Shown here: piece by piece, positions 36,610 through 45,402 of the stretch | Layout: each line of letters starts with the position of its first letter | Position numbering within the stretch: position 1 is the first letter of the stretch | NCBI GenBank assembly: GCA_963799315.1 | Contig: CAWCWP010000002.1 | Span: 186,001 to 250,000 of the forward strand | Direction of reading: 5' to 3' | Source: Parerythrobacter_A sp963799315 | GTDB lineage: Bacteria > Pseudomonadota > Alphaproteobacteria > Sphingomonadales > Sphingomonadaceae | DNA: 64,000 bases | Translations under genes and position numbers: made by a program | Notes under the pieces: model-generated | What the model was told of the DNA's origin: nothing | The model's input: the letters and a program-made list of their open reading frames with translations, nothing else | Database searches by the model: none

Positions 36610-37311
36610 GTGATAGCACGGATGTTGGTCTTGCTTGCGGCGGCGACGCTACCGGTCGCCGCCAGTGCGCAAAGCTACCAGTGCCGGATGCCCGCCCGCG
36701 TCGCGGTCCCGACCGTTTCGCCCGACGGGCCGCAACGCCGGACGCCCGTGTCCGGCTACACTCTGGCGCTGAGCTGGTCGCCCGAATTCTGCAAGGGTCG
36801 CGAGCGGGATGCACGCCACCGCATCCAGTGTTCGGGACGCAATGGCCGCTTCGGCTTCATCGCGCATGGTCTCTGGCCCGAAAGCCGGACGCGCTGGCCG
36901 CAATGGTGCGGGTCGGCGCGTGCGCTTTCCCCGCAGGAAACACGGCGCAATATGTGCATGAGCCCGTCCGCGGCCCTGTTGGCGCGGCAATGGGCCAAGC
37001 ATGGCAGCTGCATGACGCGCAAGCCCGAAACCTATTTCAAGGTGACGCGAATATTGTTCGATTCGCTGCAATTCCCCGACATGGCGCGGCTGTCGCGCGA
37101 AGACGGGCTGACGGCGGACCGGTTGCGTCAGGAATTTGCGCGGCTGAACCGGGGCATCGGGGCCGAATCGGTCGGGCTGAAAGTCAACCGGCGCGGCTGG
37201 TTGCAGGAAATGCGGCTCTGTTATGGCCGGGATTTCATGCCCCGGCCATGCAACGCCGCCCGCTTCGGACCGAACGACAACGCGCCGCTCAAGATCTGGC
37301 GCGGCCTTTAA
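36610..37311 (+). CDS. exported ribonuclease T2
   Basis: 233 residues. The N-terminal signal peptide (MLVLLAAATLPVAASAQ) sends it to the periplasm or outside. The two catalytic signatures of T2 RNases are present: FGFIAHGLWPES with the first His near residue 86, and LARQWAKHGSCMTRKPE with Glu/Lys/His near residue 131. Several cysteines (YQC, FCKG, QWCGSA, NMCMS) could form the usual disulfides. It would scavenge phosphate and nucleosides from RNA. It directly follows nadC and converges with tadA. Confidence 0.93.
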   Translation: MIARMLVLLAAATLPVAASAQSYQCRMPARVAVPTVSPDGPQRRTPVSGYTLALSWSPEFCKGRERDARHRIQCSGRNGRFGFIAHGLWPESRTRWPQWCGSARALSPQETRRNMCMSPSAALLARQWAKHGSCMTRKPETYFKVTRILFDSLQFPDMARLSREDGLTADRLRQEFARLNRGIGAESVGLKVNRRGWLQEMRLCYGRDFMPRPCNAARFGPNDNAPLKIWRGL

Positions 37312-37334
37312 GGTTTCAGGATGAAATCAATACC

Positions 37335-37790
37335 TTAGCGGAGTGTTCTGAAAAACGCTCTCAGCAATTCGCTCGCCTCCACCTCGCCAATGCCGCGATA
37401 GATGTCGGGGCAGTGCATCGTTTGCGGGTGTGTGAAGACACGCGCGCCATGATCCACCCCGCCACCCTTCGGGTCCGGTGCGGCGTAGTACAGCGCATCG
37501 ATACGGGCGTGGGAGATCGCGCCCGCGCACATCGCGCACGGTTCCAGCGTCACCCATAGCGAGCACCCGCCCAGCCTGTCGCGGCCCAGCCTGCGCGCGG
37601 CATCGCGGATGGCGACGATCTCTGCGTGGGCGGTGGGATCGCTGCCGCTGCGCGTCCGGTTGCGCCCCTCGCCAACGCGCCGCGCACCGTCCATCACCAC
37701 CGCGCCCACCGGCACTTCGCCCGCATCCGCCGCCTCTTGCGCTAGGGCGAGCGCGCGCCGCATCGGTTCGGGAAGGGGCCAGCGTGCCAT
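37335..37790 (-). CDS. tadA: tRNA-specific adenosine deaminase
   Basis: 151 residues from MARWPLPEPMRRALALAQEA; the longer open frame upstream runs antisense to rpmB's leader and is not coding. TadA converts wobble A34 to inosine in tRNA-Arg(ACG). The zinc site is visible as DPTAHAEIVAIR (His 55, proton-shuttle Glu 57) and LEPCAMCAGAI (Cys 85 and 88). EVPVGAVVMDG and RIDALYYAAPDPKGGGV are typical of TadA rather than other nucleoside deaminases. It is convergent with the RNase T2 gene. Confidence 0.95.
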   Translation of the reverse strand: MARWPLPEPMRRALALAQEAADAGEVPVGAVVMDGARRVGEGRNRTRSGSDPTAHAEIVAIRDAARRLGRDRLGGCSLWVTLEPCAMCAGAISHARIDALYYAAPDPKGGGVDHGARVFTHPQTMHCPDIYRGIGEVEASELLRAFFRTLR

Positions 37791-37940
37791 GCGCTCTCGT
37801 GCTACCCGCCCTGTTGCAACGCGGCAATGTGCTTGACGCAAGCCCCCGCTTTGCCTAGATGCGCCGCCTTGGCCGGACCCTCTCGCGCATGCGCGAAACC
37901 GGCGATTTTCGAACACGCTTAGACCGAACGAGAGAACACC

Positions 37941-38231
37941 ATGTCGCGTATTTGCGAACTGACCGGCAAAGGTCGCCTGACGGGCAACAATGTCAGCCAC
38001 GCCAACAACCGCACCAAGCGGGTGTTCCTGCCCAATCTGCAGAACGTGACGCTGTTGAGCGAATCGCTGGATCGCGGCTTCAAGTTCCGTGTTTCCACGC
38101 ATGGCCTGCGCTCGGTCGAACACAATGGCGGGCTCGACAACTGGTTGATGAAGACCAAGGACGAAAAGCTCAGCGCGCGCGCCCTGAAGGTGAAGCGCGA
38201 ATTGAAGAAGGCTGCGAAAGCCGCCGCCTGA
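37941..38231 (+). CDS. rpmB: 50S ribosomal protein L28
   Basis: 96 residues, starting MSRICELTGKGRLTGNNVSH, with NNRTKRVFLPNLQNVTLLSE and FRVSTHGLRSVEHNGGLDNW. This is the alphaproteobacterial long form of L28, which lies near the exit tunnel region of the large subunit. It has the GAGAA ribosome-binding site 7 bases before ATG. The gene stands alone, not with rpmG. A convergent esterase gene follows after 7 bases with no visible hairpin terminator between them. Confidence 0.97.
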   Translation: MSRICELTGKGRLTGNNVSHANNRTKRVFLPNLQNVTLLSESLDRGFKFRVSTHGLRSVEHNGGLDNWLMKTKDEKLSARALKVKRELKKAAKAAA

Positions 38232-38238
38232 CGCTCGC

Positions 38239-39315
38239 CTAGCGTGGGGCTGCTGCGGCCCCGTCAGGCTGCCACAATAATCGCAGCAGCAATGTACGCT
38301 GTAACGTGGCGAGGTTGTCGTCCGCGATCAGCCATATGTCCGTGCTGCCATCGGGGCGCGCCACGACATCCATGCCTTCGTAATTGTCACTGGGTATCGG
38401 CGGCGCGAAAGAGGCGACTGGCCGTCCGCTCCATACCGTATCGGAAACAATATCGCCGGGATCGGCCACTACCAGCATCGTCTCGAAACGGGGCGGCAGT
38501 GCAGGGATGAATTTGCGCACCAGTATCAGCACCCTTCCATCGGGGAGCTGCGCGAGATCGACCGGGCGATAGCCCGATGGCGGTGCAAAGGAGAATTCCG
38601 TCACGGCCGGATCGAGGACGGGGTCGCATGAGAAGAGCAAGGCGGCATGATGTGGGCTGAATGTCGCGTTCGGCCCTTCCGCAAGAATCAGGAACCGCCC
38701 GTCGGCGAGGCGCACCATTGCTTCCGCTCCGGAATTGACGCCCCATTGCGCCATCGGTTCAGGCTTGACTAGAACCGGTTCGCCTAACGACGCCGTGCGC
38801 CGCTCGATCAGATTACGGCCTTCATAGGCGAACCATAGCAAACCTGTGGTTCGATCACCCGTCACTGCTTCGATATCTATGCGCGCCTTCGCCAACTTTA
38901 ACGAGCCTGCCACGTCGCCAAATTCCGGTGGTTGCCCATCCAGCGTGAACCGCATGAAGCGACCCCTGTCGCTTACGGCGAAAAACTGTGGCATTTTGAC
39001 GGTACCGTCAACCAACAGGCCGGAGAAACCGCCAAAGTGGTCGTTCCGGCTTTGCAGGTGCCAGGCATCGCGAACTGTTATATCCGGACCGGCTCGCCGT
39101 AGAGGCAGGGGCAGCTTCGTGATGGTTAACAATGGGCGCGTATCGGGTTCGCGCGGTGGTGTGCGCAGCCAGGTACCCGGCGCTAACATCAGCGCCAATG
39201 CGATAGCGGCCAGGATGCGAACACGTCGTCGGCGCGGACGACTATGCGACTCGGCGTTACCGTTCAGGGCATTGGCCCGGTAAACAGCAGCGGGTCGAGC
39301 CGGGCGGCGCGCCAT
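38239..39315 (-). CDS. esterase-like activity of phytase family protein
   Basis: Up to 358 residues. The ATG at 39315 lies 52 bases inside the upstream M23 gene; the first 30 residues are basic and then a membrane helix follows (ILAAIALALMLAPGTWL), so it is exported or anchored. The domain is the phytase-like esterase type (PF13449): HFGGFSGLLVDGTVKMPQFF, DIEAVTGDRTTGLLWFAYEG, NSGAEAMVRLADGRFLILAE and NYEGMDVVARPDGSTDIWL follow the beta-propeller spacing. Enzyme activity of the family is poorly known. It is the last gene of an M23-led run. Confidence 0.8.
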   Translation of the reverse strand: MARRPARPAAVYRANALNGNAESHSRPRRRRVRILAAIALALMLAPGTWLRTPPREPDTRPLLTITKLPLPLRRAGPDITVRDAWHLQSRNDHFGGFSGLLVDGTVKMPQFFAVSDRGRFMRFTLDGQPPEFGDVAGSLKLAKARIDIEAVTGDRTTGLLWFAYEGRNLIERRTASLGEPVLVKPEPMAQWGVNSGAEAMVRLADGRFLILAEGPNATFSPHHAALLFSCDPVLDPAVTEFSFAPPSGYRPVDLAQLPDGRVLILVRKFIPALPPRFETMLVVADPGDIVSDTVWSGRPVASFAPPIPSDNYEGMDVVARPDGSTDIWLIADDNLATLQRTLLLRLLWQPDGAAAAPR

Positions 39316-40205
39316 TTCAGGCCCCAGTGCAGATGCGGCCCGGTCGCGCGCCCGGTGCTACCGATATCGCCGATATACTGGCCCTGCCGCACGGTCTCGC
39401 CTTCGCGCACCGCGATCTTCGAACAATGCAGGAATGCGCTGTTCAACCCGTTGCCGTGGTCGATAATGAGCAGATAGCCCTCAAGGCTGAACGGCGTATC
39501 GCTGGCCAGAGTCACCACGCCATCGGCAGGCGCGACGAAGGGCGTTCCGGTCGGCCGGGCGACATCGATGCCGGAATGATAGCTACCCGGCTCGCCGCGA
39601 TAGATGCGCTGCGACCCGAAGCGGCCCGAAATGCGGCCCGTCACCGGCCAGATAAAATCCTGCCGCCATCCGCCGATATCGGCATCGACACTGCGCGCGG
39701 CATTGATCTGCGCCAGTTCGGGGCGGCGGCGGCGCATGAAGCTGGCACTGGCCCCGCCACTGCGGCGCGCCACATTGACTCGTTCCAGGTTCCAGCTGCG
39801 CGGCGACACGGTCAGGGGGCTTTCGACACGGCTGCTGTCGGCCAAGGTGGCGCGCAACGTGGCGGTCGTGTCCGCATCGCGATCGAACGCGGCGAAGAAG
39901 CGGCCGGTGTCGTCCAGAACCAGCGCGGTCCCGTCCAGCGTCGCCGAAACTGTCCCGGCAGGTGCCTGCCCGCGCAGCCAGCCGCCCTGCGTCAGCTCGC
40001 CATCGAAAAGAAAGGTGGAGGGGCCGGCGGGCGGTTCGGGCAGCACCGGCTCTGGCGGCGGAGCAGGCGCTGGCGTGGCAACCGCCTGCACGACTTCGGT
40101 CGGGGCAGCCGTGGCCGCTTCCTGCTCGACCTGCCCGGCGCTGCACGATGCCAGCATAAAGGCACCTGCGAAGGCAGGGAACGCGCGAAAAACCGCTTTC
40201 ATCAT
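39264..40205 (-). CDS. M23-family metallopeptidase lipoprotein
   Basis: 313 residues. A lipobox (FMLASC) at residue 21 makes it a lipoprotein; a proline-rich stretch and a beta domain follow. The LytM/M23 domain has GRFGSQRIYRGEPGSYHSG with the first zinc His, then IDVARPTGTPFVAPADG and TGPHLHWGLKW with the HxH pair. All zinc ligands (HxxxD and HxH) are present, so it can be an active DD-endopeptidase cutting peptidoglycan cross-links. It overlaps DUF2093 upstream by 4 bases (ATGA) and the esterase gene downstream. Confidence 0.93.
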   Translation of the reverse strand: MMKAVFRAFPAFAGAFMLASCSAGQVEQEAATAAPTEVVQAVATPAPAPPPEPVLPEPPAGPSTFLFDGELTQGGWLRGQAPAGTVSATLDGTALVLDDTGRFFAAFDRDADTTATLRATLADSSRVESPLTVSPRSWNLERVNVARRSGGASASFMRRRRPELAQINAARSVDADIGGWRQDFIWPVTGRISGRFGSQRIYRGEPGSYHSGIDVARPTGTPFVAPADGVVTLASDTPFSLEGYLLIIDHGNGLNSAFLHCSKIAVREGETVRQGQYIGDIGSTGRATGPHLHWGLKWRAARLDPLLFTGPMP

Positions 40206-40414
40206 CCGCCCCGCAACCGCTGCGTCGCGGCCTGCGCGCTGGCATAGGGTTCCTGGTGAACGACGCTCCAGTAGCGCAACTCTTCCAGCGGCACCGCAAC
40301 GCCCGTCATCGCGCAGACGACGTGCGAACCCGCGCGCAGGACGCGGAATCCATTCGGCCCGTAGGCCAGCTTCGCTTCGGCGGAACCGCCCGTATTTCCC
40401 GGTGACATCAACAT
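40202..40414 (-). CDS. DUF2093 domain protein
   Basis: 70 residues from MLMSPGNTGGSAEAKLAYG. The small domain (GPNGFRVLRAGSHVVCAMTG then VPLEELRYWSVVHQEPY) matches DUF2093, a family known mostly from Alphaproteobacteria and usually next to xseA. The function is unknown. The stop overlaps the ATG of the M23 peptidase gene. xseA ends 36 bases upstream, so the three form one transcription unit. A longer upstream start at 40450 is less likely. Confidence 0.82.
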   Translation of the reverse strand: MLMSPGNTGGSAEAKLAYGPNGFRVLRAGSHVVCAMTGVAVPLEELRYWSVVHQEPYASAQAATQRLRGG

Positions 40415-40450
40415 GGGCGGCGTCCTACCAGCCTGCCGGACACCATACAA

Positions 40451-41867
40451 TCAGGAGAACAGGTCCGTTTGGCCGGAACCGCCGGGTTTTGCCTCCGCGG
40501 CTGGGTCGGCGCGGCTGCGGGCCTTTGGCCGCACCGGTGCGACCGTCGCCTCGCCATCGGCAAACGCCACCGACAGGCGCACGGCCCGCATCGCAACGTC
40601 GCGGCTGCGCACGACATTGCCCTTCGCATCGGTCACGAAGGCGTAGCCACGCTCCAGCGGCGCGCGGGGGTCGAGCGTAGCCAGCACCCGCTCAAGACCG
40701 CTCAGCTGCTGGCGCACGCGCCCAGTCTCTGCGCCATCATCGGCCCCATCGGGCGGCTCGCGGCAAGCTGCCCGGCTGCCTCGCGCCAGCGTCGCTGCAA
40801 GAGGCCCGGCGTCAGGCGCTGCGCGTCAGCCGTTCGCGCCCGGACCGCACCCGGTCGCCCAAGGCACGCCGTAACCGGTCGACCGCATCGTCCAGCCGCT
40901 GCGCCTGTGGCTGAAGCAGCGCGTCCAGTTTGGGCATCCGGCGCGCCCGCATCGAAAGCCGTTCGCGACCCAGCTCGATAGGCCGGTAAATCGCGCGACG
41001 CTTGCGCGCGGCAAGATCCAGCAGCGTGGCGGCGAGTTCGGCACGCACCGGCACGGCAATCTCCGCCGCCGCAGTGGGGGTAGGCGCGCGGCGGTCGGCG
41101 GCATGATCGGCCAGCGTGGTGTCGGTTTCATGCCCGACCGCGCTGATCGTCGGGATACTGCATTCCGCAATGGCACGCACGACGCTCTCCTCGTTGAAAC
41201 CCCACAGGTCTTCCACCGAACCGCCGCCGCGCGCGACGATCAAAAGGTCGGGGCGAGCGGGTCGTTCGGCGTCCATCGCGTCGAAGCCACGCACCGCAGC
41301 CGCCACCTGATCGGCACTGCCCTGTCCCTGCACCAGCACCGGCCAGACGACGACATGGCTGGGAAACCGGTCGGCCAGCCGGTGCAGGATATCGCGAATC
41401 ACGGCACCCGTCGGCGATGTCACCACGCCGATGGTGCGCGGCAGGAACGGCAGCGCGCGCTTGCGATCGGCGTCGAACAGCCCCTCGGCTGCAAACCGGG
41501 CGCGGTTCTTTTCCAGCAGCGCCAGCAGCGCGCCTTCGCCTGCGACTTCCAGCCGGTCGATCACGATCTGGTATTTGGAACGGCCCGGATAGGTCGTCAG
41601 CTTGCCACTGGCGACCACTTCCAGCCCGTCTTCGGGCGCGAAGGACAGTCGCGCCGCATTGCCGCGCCACATCACACCGTCGATCACCGCCTTATCGTCT
41701 TTCAGCGCGCAATACATGTGTCCCGATGCGGCGCGTTTCACGCCCGACAGCTCACCGCGCAGGCGGACATGGCCGAACCGGTCTTCCACCGTGCGCTTCA
41801 GCGCCTGCGATATCTCGCTCACGGTTAACGGCGCGGCGTTGTCGCCCGGCGTTTTGCGCGCTAGCAA
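40451..41867 (-). CDS. xseA: exodeoxyribonuclease VII large subunit, with two frame breaks
   Basis: The N-terminal OB-fold (LTVSEISQALKRTVEDRFG, VRLRGELSGVKRAASGHMY) and catalytic middle (IGVVTSPTGAVIRDILHRLA, LLIVARGGGSVEDLWGFNEE, ISAVGHETDTTLADHAADRR) are intact to about 40825. There RERLTRSA hits a stop, but the next frame reads QRLTPGLLQRRWREAAGQLA, and near 40722 a further change leads to VRQQLSGLERVLATLDPRAP and the end RGYAFVTD to QTDLFS. Both breaks look like missing single bases. Only a TTG start (41867) is in frame; an ATG at 41937, antisense to the purD start, would need a third frame change. Exo VII degrades single-stranded DNA. Confidence 0.85.
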
Positions 41868-41935
41868 TCCAGCGTCACTTCGGCCCTGTTGTCATTGGGG
41901 TCGTTATTGGATCATCATTGGGAAAGGGATCGGGC

Positions 41936-43216
41936 ATGAACGTCCTGTTGCTCGGCAGCGGTGGCCGCGAACATGCGCTGGCTTGGAAGCTGGCGCAATC
42001 CCCGCAGCTCGGCACGCTCTACGCCGCCCCCGGAAATCCCGGCATCGGCGAATGCGCGCAACTGGTCGAGCTGGATGCGGGCGATCACGATGCGGTGATC
42101 GCTTTTTGCCGGTCTAAAACCATCGGGCTGGTCGTCATCGGCCCCGAAGCGCCGCTGGTCGGAGGGCTGTCGGACAGCCTGCGCGCCGCCGATATCCCGG
42201 TGTTCGGCCCGTCGCAGGCCGCCGCGCAGCTGGAAGGCAGCAAGGCGTTCACCAAAGCGCTGTGCGCGCGCGCGGACATTCCGACGGCGGCGTGGGCAGA
42301 CTGTGCGTCGCGCGAGGATGCCAAAGCCGCACTGGACCGTTTCACCCCGCCTTTCGTGCTCAAGGCGGACGGGCTGGCCGCTGGCAAGGGCGTGGTCATC
42401 GCCGCCGACCGGGCAGAGGCTGAAGACGCGATAGACGCGATGTTCGCCGGTGCCTTTGGCAAGGCCGGGCAGCGCGTTGTCGTGGAGGAATTTCTCGACG
42501 GCGAGGAAGTCAGCGTCTTTGCGCTGACCGACGGCGAAACTGTCATTCCATTCGGCTCGGCGCAGGATCACAAGCGCGTCGGCGAAGGGGACACCGGTGC
42601 GAACACCGGCGGCATGGGCGCTTACAGCCCGGCGCCGGTGCTTTCGACGGACATGCACCGCCGCGTATTCACGGACATCATCGAACCCACGGTCCGCACG
42701 ATGGCCGCCGAAGGCACACCGTTTGCCGGTGTGCTTTATGCGGGCGTGATGCTGACGACGGACGGGCCCAAGCTGATCGAATACAATGCCCGCTTCGGCG
42801 ATCCGGAATGCCAGGTGCTGATGATGCGCCTGTCGAGCGACCTGCTGCCCGCCCTGCTGGCCTGTGCGGACGGCACGCTGGCCGAGCTGCCGCGCCCCAC
42901 GGCTTTGCCAGACACCGCGCTCACCGTGGTGCTGGCGGCGCGCGGCTATCCCGCCAGCCCGGAAAAGGGCGGTGCACTACAGCTTCCGGACGATTGCGAT
43001 GGCGGCATGGTGTTTCACGCCGGCACTGCCCGCGATGGAGACGCGCTGGTCGCTGCGGGCGGTCGCGTTCTTAATGCAACGGCGACAGGCAACACGGTTT
43101 CGGAAGCGAAGGATGCCGCTTACCGGGTTGCCGACGCCATCGACTTTCCATCCGGCTTTTACCGCCGCGACATCGGGTGGCGCGAAGTGGCCCGCGAAGA
43201 GGAGGCGGCACGATGA
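41936..43216 (+). CDS. purD: phosphoribosylamine-glycine ligase
   Basis: 426 residues from MNVLLLGSGGREHALAWKLA. PurD joins phosphoribosylamine and glycine with ATP in the second step of purine synthesis. The ATP-grasp organisation is clear: FGPSQAAAQLEGSKAFTKAL, VLKADGLAAGKGVVIA, VVVEEFLDGEEVSVFALTDG, GDTGANTGGMGAYSPAP and YNARFGDPECQVLMMRL. Length is normal. The following PilZ gene overlaps the stop by 4 bases (ATGA). It is divergent from xseA. Confidence 0.98.
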   Translation: MNVLLLGSGGREHALAWKLAQSPQLGTLYAAPGNPGIGECAQLVELDAGDHDAVIAFCRSKTIGLVVIGPEAPLVGGLSDSLRAADIPVFGPSQAAAQLEGSKAFTKALCARADIPTAAWADCASREDAKAALDRFTPPFVLKADGLAAGKGVVIAADRAEAEDAIDAMFAGAFGKAGQRVVVEEFLDGEEVSVFALTDGETVIPFGSAQDHKRVGEGDTGANTGGMGAYSPAPVLSTDMHRRVFTDIIEPTVRTMAAEGTPFAGVLYAGVMLTTDGPKLIEYNARFGDPECQVLMMRLSSDLLPALLACADGTLAELPRPTALPDTALTVVLAARGYPASPEKGGALQLPDDCDGGMVFHAGTARDGDALVAAGGRVLNATATGNTVSEAKDAAYRVADAIDFPSGFYRRDIGWREVAREEEAAR

Positions 43217-43506
43217 AAGTGCGGATCGACGACAGGCACCCGGTCGAGATCCACGGCAGTTATCGTATCGGACGCGGCACGCAACGCAATGTGACGATGC
43301 TGGATATATCGGAAACCGGGGCAAGGTTCCACGATCATCGCACCATCCTGGCCAACGAAGCCAAGATCACTTTGCGCGTGGACACGCTCGGTCCGTTCGA
43401 CGCCATCGTGCGCTGGGTCGATGGCGATGCCATCGGCGTACAATTCGCACAGCGCATTTACGGGCCGGTGTTCGAGCATATCCGCAATACGCTGGGCAAG
43501 CGGTAA
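43213..43506 (+). CDS. PilZ-domain protein
   Basis: 97 residues from MKVRIDDRHPVEIHG, with the ATG overlapping the purD stop. The domain is a single PilZ barrel: an arginine-rich GRGTQRNVTM segment stands where the c-di-GMP-binding RxxxR usually is, followed by LDISETGARF, the D/NxSxxG motif. The spacing fits, although the first Arg motif is not canonical, so c-di-GMP binding is plausible rather than certain. It ends with VRWVDGDAIGVQFAQR, the common final strand. No output domain is fused. Confidence 0.85.
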   Translation: MKVRIDDRHPVEIHGSYRIGRGTQRNVTMLDISETGARFHDHRTILANEAKITLRVDTLGPFDAIVRWVDGDAIGVQFAQRIYGPVFEHIRNTLGKR

Positions 43507-43507
43507 T

Positions 43508-44515
43508 TCAGCGCAGACGCTCTTCCATCAGGGCGCGCAAGTCGGCTTCGGGTCGGGGGCCGTAGTGCGCGATGACCTCGGCCGCCGCAATCGCACCACG
43601 CTGGAGGCACTCGGCCAAAGGCGCGCCTCTAGCATAGCCGGACAGGAAGCCCGCAGCGAACTGGTCGCCCGCACCGGTGGTGTCGATCACCTTGTCGACC
43701 GGGTCTGCGCTCACTTCGGCGCGCTCACCATCGGCGATAGCGATGGCACCGTGTTCGCCGCGAGTCGCGACAAGGACAGGCACCTTGCCAGCCACGGCGG
43801 CGATGCCAGCCTCGAAGTCGCCTTCACCGGTAAGGGTCGCAAGCTCGGTCTCGTTTACGAACAGGATGTCGATCATCCCCTTGTTGATGAGGTCGCGAAA
43901 GTCGTCTCCGTGGCGCTCGATTACGAAACTCTCCGATGCGGTGAAGGCGATCTTGCGACCGGCGGCGCGTGCAACCTCGATGGCGCGGCGCATGGCGCGG
44001 CGGGGTTCCTCGGGATCCCACAGATACCCTTCGAGATAGAGGATCGCGCCGCTGGCGATCAGCTCTTCATTCAGCGCGCTGGCGGGCAGGAACTGGCCTG
44101 CTCCAAGGAAGGTGTTCATCGTGCGCTCGCCATCGGGCGTGACGAAGATGAGCACGCGGCCCGTCGCGGGTTCGCCCTCGCGCACGGCCGTATCGAAATC
44201 GATACCGGTTGCGCGCATGTCGTGGCGAAAGACCTCGCCGAGCTGATCGTCCGAGACCTGCCCGATAAACGCGCATTGCAGGCCCAGAGTGGAAAGCCCC
44301 GCCAGCGTGTTCGCCGCCGATCCGCCCGAAAGTTCGCGCGCAGGAGGCATGGCGGCGTAAAGGGCGTCGGCCTTCGCTTCGTCGATCAGCGTCATTCCGC
44401 CGCGATTGAGCTGGAGCTCTTCAATCAACTCTTCGGGACAGGAGGCGATAACATCGACAACAGCGTTGCCGATGGCGATGACATCGTATTTCGGGCTGTT
44501 CGGGGTGTCGGGCAT
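43508..44515 (-). CDS. PfkB-family kinase, adenosine kinase type
   Basis: 335 residues from MPDTPNSPKYDVIAIGNAVV. PfkB sugar-kinase fold with the ribose-binding ELSGGSAANTLAGLSTLG and the catalytic DTTGAGDQFAAGFLSGYA, whose Asp is the base. NETELATLTG and LVATRGEHGAIAI are also typical. The best relatives I recall are adenosine kinase/fructokinase-like enzymes of Alphaproteobacteria, so a nucleoside or ribose substrate is likely but not certain. The 3' end meets the PilZ gene with one base between them. A 17-base tandem repeat lies upstream of its start. Confidence 0.88.
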   Translation of the reverse strand: MPDTPNSPKYDVIAIGNAVVDVIASCPEELIEELQLNRGGMTLIDEAKADALYAAMPPARELSGGSAANTLAGLSTLGLQCAFIGQVSDDQLGEVFRHDMRATGIDFDTAVREGEPATGRVLIFVTPDGERTMNTFLGAGQFLPASALNEELIASGAILYLEGYLWDPEEPRRAMRRAIEVARAAGRKIAFTASESFVIERHGDDFRDLINKGMIDILFVNETELATLTGEGDFEAGIAAVAGKVPVLVATRGEHGAIAIADGERAEVSADPVDKVIDTTGAGDQFAAGFLSGYARGAPLAECLQRGAIAAAEVIAHYGPRPEADLRALMEERLR

Positions 44516-44599
44516 GAAAAATCCTGAATTGAAAGGCGCTGCGGCACCGGGAAAAGGGGTCGCATTGCGCCTAGCGGGCAGGCGGACGCGCGCCAAATG

Positions 44600-44633
44600 T
44601 TTTGCGTTTGACACCGTTTTGCGTTTGACACCG
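44600..44633. repeat. two perfect tandem copies of a 17-base unit
   Basis: TTTTGCGTTTGACACCG occurs twice in a row without mismatch between the divergent kinase and EI24 genes. Each copy holds TTGACA, a perfect -35 element on the plus strand, but no good -10 lies 17 bases after either. On the minus strand each copy contains GGTGTCAAACGC. It may be a doubled regulatory site or a replication slippage product. Confidence 0.7.
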
Positions 44634-44666
44634 GAGGCAAGCGGGGAACAACGCTGCGGCCTACCG

Positions 44667-45386
44667 ATGTCGATCCTATCCCTGCCTTCCGCCTTCGGGC
44701 TTGCCGCCGGACAGCTGGCCGACCGCGCCATTCTTGCGGTGCTGGTGAAGAGCGTAGCGATTACGCTGGTGGTGTTGGTCGCTATCGGATTTGCCGTCGG
44801 GGCAGTGGCGCAGGAATACGCTGCATATCTCGAACTGGCTGTCGGGCCGGAATTCGGAACGCTGGTCTCGATTGTCGCCACCTTGCTCGGCGGCTGGCTG
44901 CTGTTTCGCATCGTCGCGCTGGCCGTGCTGCCCTTCTTCGGCGATGAAATCGTGGCAGCAGTGGAGACGCGGCATTATCCGGCGGCGCGCAACTCGGCCC
45001 GCACCCGAAACTGGCGCGAGGAGACGGGCGAAAGCCTGCGCGCAACCGGACTGACGCTGGCCGTAAATGGCGTGGCGCTGCTCCTTTCCATTCCGCTGCT
45101 GCTCACCGCCATCGGACCGGCCCTGCTGTTCTTCATTGCGAACGCCTGGTTGCTGGGCCGCGAACTGGTGGCGTTGACCGCGAACCGCCACACCGCCGAT
45201 GCCGAGGTCGGTCCCGCCACCCGCTTTGCATTGGGTGCAATTACCGCAGGACTTGCAATCGTGCCTTTCGTGAATCTGCTTGCCCCTGTATTGGGCGCGG
45301 CGGCGGCGTGTCATCTCGTCCATCGCAAAGCGGCGAAAACGGTGACCTCTCCCTCCGCCCCAGCGTCACCCTCCAGCGCAGTATAG
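44667..45386 (+). CDS. EI24-domain (CysZ-like) inner-membrane protein
   Basis: 239 residues from MSILSLPSAFGLAAGQLADR. Four to five membrane segments (AITLVVLVAIGFAVGAVA, LVSIVATLLGGWLLFRIVAL, GVALLLSIPLLLTAIGPALL, FVNLLAPVLGAAAACHLVHR) with the EI24/CysZ landmark ATGLTLAVNGVALLLSIP and WLLGRELVALTANRH. E. coli CysZ transports sulfate; other members have unknown roles, so sulfate transport is not assumed here. The C-terminal tail is Ser/Pro-rich. A lipoprotein gene follows after 16 bases. Confidence 0.88.
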   Translation: MSILSLPSAFGLAAGQLADRAILAVLVKSVAITLVVLVAIGFAVGAVAQEYAAYLELAVGPEFGTLVSIVATLLGGWLLFRIVALAVLPFFGDEIVAAVETRHYPAARNSARTRNWREETGESLRATGLTLAVNGVALLLSIPLLLTAIGPALLFFIANAWLLGRELVALTANRHTADAEVGPATRFALGAITAGLAIVPFVNLLAPVLGAAAACHLVHRKAAKTVTSPSAPASPSSAV

Positions 45387-45402
45387 GCCAATATTCAAAG
45401 AC

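Noticed and set aside
44667..45386. EI24 protein as a sulfate transporter CysZ
   Set aside because: There are no sulfate assimilation genes nearby and the family includes proteins of other function; only the fold is supported.
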